Positions 19,011 to 28,041 of a DNA stretch of 64,000 bases are shown here, in pieces (within the stretch, counting starts at the first letter, position 1; the number at the start of each line of letters is the position of its first letter). The DNA is taken from assembly GCA_020346245.1 (NCBI GenBank), contig CP070778.1:2965369-3029368 (forward strand), read 5' to 3'. This stretch comes from Flavobacteriaceae bacterium (GTDB lineage: Bacteria > Bacteroidota > Bacteroidia > Flavobacteriales > Flavobacteriaceae). Under the pieces are notes generated by a model. The model worked only from the letters and a program-made list of their open reading frames with translations. It was not told the DNA's origin and searched no databases. The position numbers and the translations under genes were made by a program.

Positions 19011-19898
19011 ATGATATTAGAAAAGAGAATACCATTAAAATATTGGTTAAGGCAAATAAAATGGGATCTGCTTATTGTAAGTGTTTTCTCGATATTAATA
19101 TTTTTTTTTAAGATTTACGTAGTTAATTTGGACATACCATTGAGTATAGGAACATTTTTGGGAACGGCTATTGCCTTGTTATTGTCTTTTAAGCTTTCCC
19201 AATCTTATGACCGGTGGTGGGAAGCCCGTAAAATATGGGGGGCTATAGTTAACGATTCCAGGTCTTTTGTAGTACAACTAAAACAATTCAATAAAGAATC
19301 CGAAAATGCTATAATTAAAACTATGTCATACAGGCAGATCGCCTGGTGCTATGCTTTGGGTAGTTATTTACGGAAGCTGGATGCACCTGATAATTTAGAA
19401 GACTATATTTCTCCGGAAGAATTTTTCACATTAAGAGACAAAAATCATATCCCCCTGGCTTTACTGGACAGTAATGCACAAAATGTAAGGAATCTCCATA
19501 AAGAAAAATCACTCAATGACTTCCAGCAAATACAATTAGATTCTACAATAACAAGGCTTACAGCTTCAATGGGAATGGCTGAACGAATAAAAAACACCGT
19601 TTTTCCACGAACCTATAGAAATGTTTTACACTTTTTTATCTATATCTTTTTGCTTTTGTTGTCTTTAGCCCTTGAAGATGTCTATGGTTTTTTAGAGATC
19701 CCTTTATTAGTTTTAATTTCTATTCCATTTTTTATGCTTGAAAAAATTGCTTTTGTCATTCAGGACCCTTTCGAAAATAAACCAACAGATACTGCAATGA
19801 CGAGTATAGCCCGAGCCATTGAGATAAACATTAAGGAATTATTGGGGGAAAAAGAATTACCTGAGCCTTTAAAAGCTAACGGGTTCTATATTATGTAG
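19011..19898 (+). CDS. Bestrophin-like anion channel (YneE/UPF0187 family)
   Basis: Integral membrane protein of 295 residues from the bacterial bestrophin family, whose members form pentameric ion channels. The N-terminal half has the hallmark: a first helix (LLIVSVFSILIFFFKIYVV), IPLSIGTFLGTAIALLLSFKLSQSYDRWWEARKIWG split across a helix and the conserved RWWEAR block. The last third has two more helices and the EDPF-like IQDPFENKPTD segment. The ion and role are not known from sequence. The GH30 gene follows after 39 bases on the same strand and could be cotranscribed, with no obvious functional link. Confidence 0.9.
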   Translation: MILEKRIPLKYWLRQIKWDLLIVSVFSILIFFFKIYVVNLDIPLSIGTFLGTAIALLLSFKLSQSYDRWWEARKIWGAIVNDSRSFVVQLKQFNKESENAIIKTMSYRQIAWCYALGSYLRKLDAPDNLEDYISPEEFFTLRDKNHIPLALLDSNAQNVRNLHKEKSLNDFQQIQLDSTITRLTASMGMAERIKNTVFPRTYRNVLHFFIYIFLLLLSLALEDVYGFLEIPLLVLISIPFFMLEKIAFVIQDPFENKPTDTAMTSIARAIEINIKELLGEKELPEPLKANGFYIM

Positions 19899-19937
19899 AT
19901 GCCCGGAAATTCAAAAAAAAAAGAAAAGTAACGTATT

Positions 19938-21377
19938 ATGAAGTCATATTTATTTAAAAAATTAGGGTCAGTAGTTGTCCTTTTGCTGATTCTAAGTGTT
20001 TTAAGCAGTTGTAAGGGTCGATCCGGTTCTGAAGACACACTGCCAAAAGCTATGCTATACCGTACCTCGCTGGACCAGTCAGAACTATTGAATGAAATTG
20101 AAATAAGAAACCCCAGGGTTTCCGATTCAGTTTCAGTTGAATCCACTATTACGCTGAGGCCATCGATCACTTACCAGGAAATGGATGGTTTTGGTTATAC
20201 CCTTACTGGTGGTAGTGCGTTGCATCTGCAAAAAATGAACGCTTCTGCAAGAGCAAAAATTTTAGGAGAACTCTTTGGTAACGACTCCAACAGTATTGGG
20301 GTTAGTTATCTTAGAGTAAGCGTTGGTGCTTCGGATCTGGACGAATATCCCTGGTCTTATAATGATCTCCCACCAGGTAAAACTGATCCTGAATCAGAAC
20401 ATTTTTCGTTAGCTTATGATACACTATACCTCATTCCGGTTTTAAAGGAAATCCTTAAAATTTCTCCCACAATAAAAATAATGGGTTCACCATGGTCCCC
20501 ACCTCCATGGATGAAGGATAATGGGGATACAAGAGGTGGAAGCCTGCTAAAAGAATATTACCCGGCATACGCCAATTATTTTGTAAAATATATAAAGGCC
20601 ATGGAAGCCGAAGGCATCCCAATTGATGCTATAACTGTTCAAAATGAACCACTGCATCCTGGCAATAATCCAAGCCTTCTAATGTTGGCAAAAGATCAGG
20701 GTGAATTTGTAAAAAATCATTTGGGCCCTGCTTTTAAAAAAAATGGCATTTTAACCAAAATAGTTATTTATGATCACAATGCAGACAGGCCAGACTATCC
20801 TATTACCATTCTTGACGATTCAATTGCAGCACAATATATAGATGGCTCTGCATTTCATTTGTACGGTGGCACTATTGATGCCCTCACCAAAGTTCATAAT
20901 GCCCACCCCGATAAGCATCTTTATTTTACCGAACAATGGATTGGTGCTCCCGGAAATTTCGAAGAGAATCTTAGCTGGCATATAGAAAATCTCATTATTG
21001 GTGCCCCTCGAAATTGGAGCCGTAACGTTTTACAATGGAATCTGGCAGCAGATGAAAATCAGGAACCACATACAGACCGGGGTGGCTGTACCCGCTGTTT
21101 GGGAGCAATTACTATAGAAGGTGACATTGTTACGCGTAATCCTGCCTATTATATCATAGCCCATGCGTCAAAATTTGTGCCACCTGGCTCTGTTAGAATA
21201 GATTCTGACCAGGAAGGGGGCATACTAAACGTAGCCTATACTACCCCTGATAATAAAACAGTAGTTATTCTGCAAAACAAAAATGATAAAAGCATTACTC
21301 TTGAACTCAAAAAGGAAGAAGAAAAGGTACAATTAACTTTAGGTGGAAATGACATAGGTACCCTGGTATGGTATTAA
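19938..21377 (+). CDS. GH30 family glycosidase lipoprotein (glucosylceramidase-like)
   Basis: Predicted surface or periplasmic retaining glycoside hydrolase of 479 residues. A lipoprotein signal ends in LSVLSSC (Cys25). GH30 marks are clear: GFGYTLTGGSALHL near the start of the barrel, GSPWSPPPWMKDN, the acid/base Glu237 in TVQNEPLHPGNNPSL and the nucleophile Glu332 in YFTEQWIGAPGNF, followed by a beta-sandwich C-terminal domain. Length and motifs resemble the glucosylceramidase / beta-1,6-glucanase branch; the exact glycan is unknown. No SusCD pair or other CAZyme lies nearby, so this is not an obvious polysaccharide utilisation locus. Confidence 0.93.
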   Translation: MKSYLFKKLGSVVVLLLILSVLSSCKGRSGSEDTLPKAMLYRTSLDQSELLNEIEIRNPRVSDSVSVESTITLRPSITYQEMDGFGYTLTGGSALHLQKMNASARAKILGELFGNDSNSIGVSYLRVSVGASDLDEYPWSYNDLPPGKTDPESEHFSLAYDTLYLIPVLKEILKISPTIKIMGSPWSPPPWMKDNGDTRGGSLLKEYYPAYANYFVKYIKAMEAEGIPIDAITVQNEPLHPGNNPSLLMLAKDQGEFVKNHLGPAFKKNGILTKIVIYDHNADRPDYPITILDDSIAAQYIDGSAFHLYGGTIDALTKVHNAHPDKHLYFTEQWIGAPGNFEENLSWHIENLIIGAPRNWSRNVLQWNLAADENQEPHTDRGGCTRCLGAITIEGDIVTRNPAYYIIAHASKFVPPGSVRIDSDQEGGILNVAYTTPDNKTVVILQNKNDKSITLELKKEEEKVQLTLGGNDIGTLVWY

Positions 21378-21477
21378 ACCACTGAAAACAAAGGAGGCTG
21401 GGACATAGTAGCATGAAAATGACCCAGGAATACTATGGGAAAATTGTTCAGAAAAGGGTTAGTGAGGTTGAAGGGAA

Positions 21478-22812
21478 TTACTCATTGGAGGCATACTTCT
21501 TCATTTCGGTAGTCACATAAATTAATGCCTGTTCCCAAGCCTTTCCTATCCTTTCTGTGAATAATTCTCCTAGTTCTTCCTTAATTGTTTCTTTAAGGGA
21601 TTCTAATACTACCGGATAATGCTCTTCCATCACCCCATATCTAGCATGACTTTTACCAAGCGATTTTAACCCTAATTCTAAATATTCTGGCCTGCTCATA
21701 GAGTAAACAATGCCTCCTAACATATGCGTTAAAAGTCTGCCCTGGGACTGCATATTATTTTTAAATAGCTCTCTGGTTTGAGGGGATTTTGTAAATACTT
21801 TATTGTAAAATTTCTCTGCAAACTCATCTTCATTTCTTAGCAAATAATCCAAGGAATTCTGTAGTTCTAGTTGAATATCCATTTCTTTAAAACCAATTAA
21901 CTCATATAGTATGGTTTCGTGCTCATGCCCTTTCATTTGGTTACTGTATTTTTTCCCAAGGTTTAAGGTGTTTTTAGGAAATCCTTTATGAACAGATTCA
22001 GAAATTAAAAGATTAGTTCCTGCTTGCCTGTTGAAACCTTGTATCCTACTGGCAGTATTTATAGGGTCACCAACTACTGCAAATTGCTTATGTTTGGGAT
22101 GTCCTAAATGCCCTACAAATGCTCTGCCAAAGTTAATTCCAATACCCATTTTAATTTCTGTATCAAAATCAATAAGTTCCAAACGATTAAGCCTTTCAAT
22201 TGCATATTGCATGCCCAGAGCGGCACGTACTGCATCTTTACAATTCTTATTTTGCATACCTCCTGAAACCCCGAATAGTCCTATAATTTCATCTCCTACA
22301 TACTGATATATAACACCATTATTAATCAAAATGGGATCGCCTAATACAGTATAAAACCGATTTAATATATACGCTGTATCAAATGTTTTGTTCTCAGAGG
22401 CGATTTTGGTGAAACCTCTAATATCACAAAATAAGATGGCAATAGCTCTTTCTTCTGCTGTTCCTTCAGGCAAAGTTTCTAATTGAAGTTTATTAATTTC
22501 AGTGCTATTCCATACTAACCTTTGAATTGTAATATCATCTTTTACATAACATTGGCATGCCAATCTTATAGAAGGATCCCACTTTCGTAATTGAGCAGTT
22601 TCCTTTTCCATTCTAGTTCTTGGAGTTATGTTTTGGAGACCCTCCAAAATTCTAACGCGGCATGTAGTGCATTGTCCACTTCCTCCACATTCATGCATGT
22701 GTGGTATCTGATTTATTATTGAACAGTCCAATAGTGTAGCATCTGGATCTTTAAATTCCACTTTTTGATTAATCCCACTATAAGTTACTATTGGTTCTTT
22801 TACTTGTGGCAT
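21478..22812 (-). CDS. Three-module protein: [2Fe-2S] ferredoxin, class III nucleotide cyclase, globin
   Basis: A 444-residue soluble protein with three recognisable modules. Residues 1-100: ferredoxin with Cys42-x5-Cys48-x2-Cys51 and Cys86 (or 88), adrenodoxin-like spacing. Residues 118-305: class III cyclase with metal ligands Asp130 (FCDIRGFT) and Asp174 (YVGDEIIGLFG) and transition-state Asn252/Arg256 (GDPINTASRI). Residues 315-440: globin with a likely proximal His389 in GKSHARYGV, Tyr336 at B10 (FYNKVF), Gln355 or 357 near E7 and the FTERIGKAWEQAL end helix. The base-recognition positions are atypical (Gln170 where Lys is usual, Ala245 where Asp/Thr is usual), so ATP versus GTP cannot be assigned. 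Likely a haem/redox-sensing cyclase. No signal or membrane segment. Confidence 0.88.
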   Translation of the reverse strand: MPQVKEPIVTYSGINQKVEFKDPDATLLDCSIINQIPHMHECGGSGQCTTCRVRILEGLQNITPRTRMEKETAQLRKWDPSIRLACQCYVKDDITIQRLVWNSTEINKLQLETLPEGTAEERAIAILFCDIRGFTKIASENKTFDTAYILNRFYTVLGDPILINNGVIYQYVGDEIIGLFGVSGGMQNKNCKDAVRAALGMQYAIERLNRLELIDFDTEIKMGIGINFGRAFVGHLGHPKHKQFAVVGDPINTASRIQGFNRQAGTNLLISESVHKGFPKNTLNLGKKYSNQMKGHEHETILYELIGFKEMDIQLELQNSLDYLLRNEDEFAEKFYNKVFTKSPQTRELFKNNMQSQGRLLTHMLGGIVYSMSRPEYLELGLKSLGKSHARYGVMEEHYPVVLESLKETIKEELGELFTERIGKAWEQALIYVTTEMKKYASNE

Positions 22813-22872
22813 TTTATCCGCTTTATTAGTTATATAGTTAAAAGTAAAAAAAAAAATACTAGTTATAGATTA

Positions 22873-23265
22873 ACAAATGAATCTTATACATTCTACTTTG
22901 GAGCCAGTAATGGCTTGTGGAAAATAGAAGATGCGGGGACCTACTGAGAGCCCGTAGGCGATGCCTACTTCAAATCCGGAAACATAGGGGCCATGGAATT
23001 CTCCCAATCTAATTCTAATATTGCTTATGTGGGTATGGGAGAGCCCCAAATGTGGATTAACGTTAGTTGGGCTGACGGAGTATATCCAGATGATGATATA
23101 AATAAAATGCAAGAGCCTAAGGAACTGATCACCAAAAGCCCTGAAAGAATCAGTATGCTTAAATATTTAATCCGAGAATACAGTTGGAAACATTTTTATA
23201 GTGGAGGACTCGCCCAAGGAATCGATTCAATGATTCCAAAACTGGAAGCCGAAATATATAGGTAA
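22873..23265 (+). pseudogene. Broken fragment of a BNR/Asp-box (VPS10-like) gene joined to an unrelated tail
   Basis: In one frame, 22873-23085 reads like residues 65-130 of the two giant BNR proteins: FYFGASNGLWKIEDAG matches FYFGATGGGVWKTVDGG, and GNIGAMEFSQSNSNIAYVGM matches GSIGAVEVAKSDPNVIYVGG. A TGA at 22945-22947 interrupts it and the upstream signal region and the remaining 900 residues are absent. From about 23090 the same frame continues into a helical sequence (SPERISMLKYLIREYS) that I cannot place and ends at 23265. An ATG at 22993 could start a 90-residue chimera, but I see it as a relic. Confidence 0.75.
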
Positions 23266-23359
23266 TCTTGGTAGTCTTAAATTGTTACTATGATAAGTTG
23301 ATTCATAACCTCTTATTTTAATTCCTTACCTTATGAAGAACAACTAACATTTACTTCTC

Positions 23360-24109
23360 ATGATTGGTTTCTTCCGTAAGATCCGTAGAAAACTAGCAGA
23401 CGATAACCAGTTCTTCAAATATTCCAGATATGCCATTGGGGAGATTGTACTGGTTGTTGTAGGGATTTTGATTGCCTTGCAGATTAATAATTGGAATAAT
23501 AATCGAATAGGACATTTAAATGAGAAAGTACTTTTATCATATATTATTGAAGATCTTAGATATGATCATGAAATCCTTATCGAATTGATTGAACAGGCAC
23601 AATCTAAACAAAGTTTACATGAAAAACTTTATAATGAATCCATAGCAGAATTCATCTCAACTCGGAATGAACCTTTTTCATCCGAAATATTGGAACTGAT
23701 ATTTCTCCTTAGCAAGACTTGGGACAACCATCAGGATGCTGTAGAGGAAATATCAGAGAAAGATCTCAGAAGTGATCTCAATAAATATTTTAGTGATTAC
23801 AATGTAACAAACAATTATGTCGAAATTCATAATGAAGCCGTAATTGAGTTACGGCAATATTTCAGACAATATGAACTTCTGAACCTAAATGTCATATTTA
23901 ATTCTAATCCCAATAAACAAAGTTTTGACCCAAATACCCTAATTCATACAGATAAGTTCAGAGCACTATTGGGAACAAAGGAATTTAATTCTCTTCTTGT
24001 TGAGTTGTATCTCGGAAATCAGGACGTTATACAATGGTTGGAGACCCTCTCAAAAAGAAATGAGTTCTTGCGATCGAAACTGACAGAATATCTGGACCAA
24101 AATAAATAG
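23360..24109 (+). CDS. DUF6090 family protein with one N-terminal membrane helix
   Basis: A 249-residue protein of the DUF6090 family, very common and multicopy in Flavobacteriia. The N-terminus is the family signature: MIGFFRKIRRKLADDNQF, then YAIGEIVLVVVGILIALQIN and NWNN, giving one membrane helix at about residues 25-45. The rest is helical and charged, probably on the other side of the membrane. Function is unknown. It follows the broken BNR fragment and lies in a region that looks recently rearranged. Confidence 0.85.
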   Translation: MIGFFRKIRRKLADDNQFFKYSRYAIGEIVLVVVGILIALQINNWNNNRIGHLNEKVLLSYIIEDLRYDHEILIELIEQAQSKQSLHEKLYNESIAEFISTRNEPFSSEILELIFLLSKTWDNHQDAVEEISEKDLRSDLNKYFSDYNVTNNYVEIHNEAVIELRQYFRQYELLNLNVIFNSNPNKQSFDPNTLIHTDKFRALLGTKEFNSLLVELYLGNQDVIQWLETLSKRNEFLRSKLTEYLDQNK

Positions 24110-24436
24110 AAATATTGGCAATAGTATACGTTCAAAATGAAAATTTAACGAGGTCTGAATTTTCCACACCTGATTAAGCCACTCTGATAAATTCTAGGTA
24201 AACATTAATTCTAAATACACCTCATCTAAATACATGTGCTGTTACACTATCTAATATTGTGATCTTGTACTAATTGGACAATTAAAAATTCCTTTACTAA
24301 AAATCCCAGAGCTACAATTATTACCTTAGTGCTGGTACAAAAGAAATAAAGTACATATGCACTTTATTCATTTGTTGGCAGCAACCTGTCTTAGAACTAA
24401 ATCAATTATTCATATATAACTTATGATACTGAAACT
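24110..24436. other. Intergenic region of 327 bases with no feature seen
   Basis: AT-rich and without a convincing coding frame, strong hairpin or repeated motif. It probably holds the promoter of the membrane-protein gene at 24437, but I could not identify one with confidence. Confidence 0.5.
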
Positions 24437-25135
24437 ATGAATACACAATCCAAAAGATTCATATTAGTAGCAATTGTTTGCTGCCTTCTCTCAGTAATTA
24501 CAACACTTGGAATTCACTCTAACCTGTTTGATTTAGGTGAGTTGAATTTTGATGAGCGAATAAGGCTATTTGAAAATTCGACATATATTGCCAATAGGTT
24601 CTGGGTGATTGCACATTGCCTGTTCGTATTAATTTCTATGCTTGGTTTCTTATTGATTCAGTTTAAAAAGAGTCCTGGATATACATTAACAGGTTTTGTA
24701 TTCTTTGCGGTTTTTTCATTCACGGAAATCTTTCGACAGATGTTTGTTTTTTTCTATTTGAACAATCTGCGTAGGTCATATCTAGAAACAAATGATGCTG
24801 CAGTTCAAGAGATGATAAAGATAAACATGGATCATGCAGGGTTAATTGGATATGCTCTTTTTGGGTTGTTCATTTTGGCATTTGCAATGGGAAACATATT
24901 TTACGGAATCAGCCTCCTTAGTGGTATCAAGATTGATCGCATACTTGCTTATCTCTTATTGATTTGGGGTTTTGGTAATTTAACTGCCTTCGGGAATGAA
25001 TTTTGGCAATCTGAATCAGTAGGGCATTTTGTAGAGTATTTCAGTGTCGTTTATCAACCAATAATGAGAATATTAGTAGGATTATGGATGATTAATAAAT
25101 ACAAGAAAATAAGGCAGCAGCCAACATATACATAA
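24437..25135 (+). CDS. Multi-pass membrane protein, possibly DUF4386-like
   Basis: A 232-residue hydrophobic protein with about six membrane helices: residues 8-27, 53-77, 84-108 (FVFFAVFSFTEIFRQMFVFF), 135-160, 168-188 and 203-220. The layout resembles DUF4386-type proteins, but I see no diagnostic motif, so this is a weak assignment. No function can be offered. It is convergent with the MATE gene and stands alone. Confidence 0.6.
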   Translation: MNTQSKRFILVAIVCCLLSVITTLGIHSNLFDLGELNFDERIRLFENSTYIANRFWVIAHCLFVLISMLGFLLIQFKKSPGYTLTGFVFFAVFSFTEIFRQMFVFFYLNNLRRSYLETNDAAVQEMIKINMDHAGLIGYALFGLFILAFAMGNIFYGISLLSGIKIDRILAYLLLIWGFGNLTAFGNEFWQSESVGHFVEYFSVVYQPIMRILVGLWMINKYKKIRQQPTYT

Positions 25136-25336
25136 GATCTAATTTAAGGCTATTTAGGTGTGTTCTAAGAGGACATCTAAAGCTTCCTATCCTACTTTTT
25201 ACTAATTTTCGTCACTAATTCGTCACCTATAAAACAGAAAAGCTACTAAAAATAAAGATTTAAGAGCTTTTAAATTTACTCTGGTATAGTATTAAAACTG
25301 AACTGACCCTGTTGTGTTTGAGTATAATAATATTTT

Positions 25337-26713
25337 TCAGACCAATACCTTTTTTACTTCTTTTCTTAGGTAAAACCCGGTAACCAGAGTCGCTAATACA
25401 TCGGCAATAGGAAAGGAGATCCAAACACCTAATTCGCCTAGAAAATTCGGCAATATCAGGATTAAAGGAATAAAAAAGAACCCTTGTCGGGTAAGTGTAA
25501 GGAGCAAAGCGGGAATAGCTTTCCCAACAGCCTGAAAATATGCCGCCCCTATTAGTTGAAGTGCTATAATAGGCGTTACTGCAAATACCCATCGCATTGC
25601 CGGAGGTGCATGTTCCAGGACAAAGGCATTTGTAGCTAATTCCAATGCAGGCATATTTGGTTTATCGCTTAAAAACAGGGCCGTAATTTCTGCGGGAAAA
25701 ATCATTAGAACTACAAAAACGAGTGTAGCAATAATAGCCGCATATTTAATAGCGGTATTAATTGATTCCCTTACGCGACCGTATTTTTGTGCCCCATAAT
25801 TGTACCCGGCAATAGGGAGGAAGCCCTGGGTAACACCATATACGGGAAAAAGGGAAAACATCAGCATTCTTCCTATAATTGCATAAACAGCCACCATAGG
25901 TTCTCCACCAAGAGAAAAAAGAATATTATTCATTAATAAATATGTGATACTTATTACCGCCTGCCTCGAGAGGGTTACAAATCCCAAACCTCCTATTTCC
26001 CGTAAAATATTTCGATCTAATCCAAAATGAGACCAATTAATTTTTAATTCAGAATTTTTAGATCTGAAAAAATAAAAAATATAGGCAAAACACATCAGGT
26101 ATCCCGCCGTGGTTGCCCAGGCCGCTCCTGCCATCCCCCAATTCAATACATAAATGAAAATATAGTCTAATAAGAGGTTTCCTATTGATGGTATAATCAT
26201 GGCAATCATGGCAAACTTAGGTTTTCCCTCTGCGCGAATAACCGTGTTGCCCATCATACATAGCGCTAAAAAGGGCACGCCGTATAAAACTATTATATAG
26301 TAGATCTTAGCGGGATCAAATATAGCACCCTTGCCCCCGAAAGCAGGGATCAAAGCATCTACATAATATAACCCCAAAACCACCATAGAAATGGTGACCA
26401 ACAGCGTTAAAGTAATCTGATTTCCAAAGGTTTTCAACGCCTTTTCTTTATGATCGGCGCCCAGAGCACGAGAAATGATGCTACTGCCGCCTATCCCAAT
26501 AGCCATTCCAAGCGCTGCAATAAAAAAAGAAACCGGCAGTACAACATTGATAGCCGCTATGGCAATAGAACCAATCCAGTTGCCTACAAAAATGGTATCT
26601 ACCAATACATTTAGTGACATTACAAGAATGCCTATAGAAGCCGGCACTGCCTGCCTTATAAGAAGTCTTCCAATGGGTTCGGCCCCTAGTTGATCTGAGG
26701 AGACTTTCGCCAT
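25337..26713 (-). CDS. MATE family efflux transporter
   Basis: Cation-coupled multidrug/metabolite exporter of 458 residues with about 12 membrane helices in two homologous halves. Typical blocks are PASIGILVMSLNVLVDTIFVG near the N-terminus (split over helix 1), GGSSIISRALGADHKEKAL after helix 2, and GYNYGAQKYGRVRESIN after helix 7, which are the two loop signatures of the family. The branch resembles the DinF/NorM-like Bacteroidota group. Substrate unknown. It follows hemH by 85 bases on the same strand, so the two might share a transcript. Confidence 0.92.
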   Translation of the reverse strand: MAKVSSDQLGAEPIGRLLIRQAVPASIGILVMSLNVLVDTIFVGNWIGSIAIAAINVVLPVSFFIAALGMAIGIGGSSIISRALGADHKEKALKTFGNQITLTLLVTISMVVLGLYYVDALIPAFGGKGAIFDPAKIYYIIVLYGVPFLALCMMGNTVIRAEGKPKFAMIAMIIPSIGNLLLDYIFIYVLNWGMAGAAWATTAGYLMCFAYIFYFFRSKNSELKINWSHFGLDRNILREIGGLGFVTLSRQAVISITYLLMNNILFSLGGEPMVAVYAIIGRMLMFSLFPVYGVTQGFLPIAGYNYGAQKYGRVRESINTAIKYAAIIATLVFVVLMIFPAEITALFLSDKPNMPALELATNAFVLEHAPPAMRWVFAVTPIIALQLIGAAYFQAVGKAIPALLLTLTRQGFFFIPLILILPNFLGELGVWISFPIADVLATLVTGFYLRKEVKKVLV

Positions 26714-26798
26714 TATTGCTCTGTAATTATAAAATTATGCATACACTGCGAGATGATTTCTCCTTTTTGCCAGTTCAATAATAATTAAATGCCGGTTA

Positions 26799-27830
26799 TT
26801 ATATAGGTAAGGCCTCACTTTTGTGCCAATTGTTTATCCATTCCGCCATTAAAGCCACCCAGGAACTACTCTCGTTTAAACAGGGTATATGAATATAATC
26901 TTCTCCCCCGGCCTCAATAAATTGCTCTTTGCCCTCCATTGCAATTTCTTCAAGCGTTTCCAGGCAATCACTTACAAAAGCAGGTGTAACCACGGCAAGC
27001 CTCTTAATTCCTTCTTTAGCCAGACGTTCAAACTCAAAATCTGTATAAGGCTTTAACCATGGATCTCCCGCAAGACGCGATTGAAATGAGGAACTCACTT
27101 TATGTTCGTCCAGATTTAGCTCCGCTTTTACCAATTCCGTAGTATCATAGCACTGATGTCGATAACATGTATGGTGTGCAACTGAGTTTGTCTGGCAACA
27201 ACTCCCATCTATTTTGCAATGAAATTTAGTTGGGTCTGACTTTCTGATATGCCGTTCCGGAATTCCATGGTAGGAAAATAAGATATGATCATATTCAAAG
27301 TCTTTTAATCTGCCGGAAATTCTCTCTGAAAGAACTCTAATATAATTCGCATTCTTATAAAATGCAGGTAAGGTTGTAATTTTTATATCAGGATAATTAG
27401 CCTGCTGTTCCTGCATAGTTTTAACAACAACTGTCTCATAGGAAGACATGGCATAGTGAGGGTAAAGGGGTACCAATAATATTTCACTCACTCCCTTATC
27501 CTCTAATTCCTGTAAGGCATTCTTTATGCTCATTGAACCATAGCGCATCCCCAGGGCAACAGGCAGGTCTGTTTGCTGTTGAACTTTAGATGCAAAGCGT
27601 TCCGATATTACAATTAAAGGAGAGCCTTCTTCCCACCAAATCTTTGCATAAGCCTTTGCAGATTTCTTAGGGCGGGTTTGAAGGATAATTCCGCGAACAA
27701 TTAAATTGCGCAACCAATTTGGAACGTCAATGACGCGCTCATCCATTAAAAACTCGTCCAAATATGGTTTTACTTCTTTAGCCGTTGGACCATCGGGAGA
27801 TCCTAAATTAACTAACAATACACCCTTCAT
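26799..27830 (-). CDS. hemH: Ferrochelatase
   Basis: Terminal haem enzyme inserting Fe2+ into protoporphyrin IX. The 343-residue protein has the class-defining N-terminus GVLLVNLGSPDGP, catalytic His188 in SYHGIPE, the SRLAGDPWLKP block (ferrochelatase signature) and Glu291 in SDCLETLEEI. Between them is a Cys/His-rich stretch (Cys205, 211, 212, 222 and 227 with His219/220/225) that could bind a [2Fe-2S] cluster or another metal; several bacterial ferrochelatases carry such clusters. It is far from the main hem operon and divergent from the TraB/GumN gene. Confidence 0.95.
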   Translation of the reverse strand: MKGVLLVNLGSPDGPTAKEVKPYLDEFLMDERVIDVPNWLRNLIVRGIILQTRPKKSAKAYAKIWWEEGSPLIVISERFASKVQQQTDLPVALGMRYGSMSIKNALQELEDKGVSEILLVPLYPHYAMSSYETVVVKTMQEQQANYPDIKITTLPAFYKNANYIRVLSERISGRLKDFEYDHILFSYHGIPERHIRKSDPTKFHCKIDGSCCQTNSVAHHTCYRHQCYDTTELVKAELNLDEHKVSSSFQSRLAGDPWLKPYTDFEFERLAKEGIKRLAVVTPAFVSDCLETLEEIAMEGKEQFIEAGGEDYIHIPCLNESSSWVALMAEWINNWHKSEALPI

Positions 27831-28041
27831 AATTCTTTTTTTAAGCTATTTTTTTTAACAATACAAAAATACTACTTGGAATGAAACTCCGTTAATTTAA
27901 GGCGAATACTTTTCTGATGTCTAAATAAGCAATCCTTATAGAGTCAACCTCTCTATCAATAATTTTTTTTAAAATTGCATTGGCATTAGTTAATATTCTT
28001 GCCTCGGAAAATGTACAAGAGGTGCCAAACAAACCAATATA

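Noticed and set aside
25260..25592. 110-codon minus-strand frame overlapping the MATE gene end
   Set aside because: It is the MATE coding sequence read in a shifted frame; MATE itself is full-length, so no frameshift is needed.
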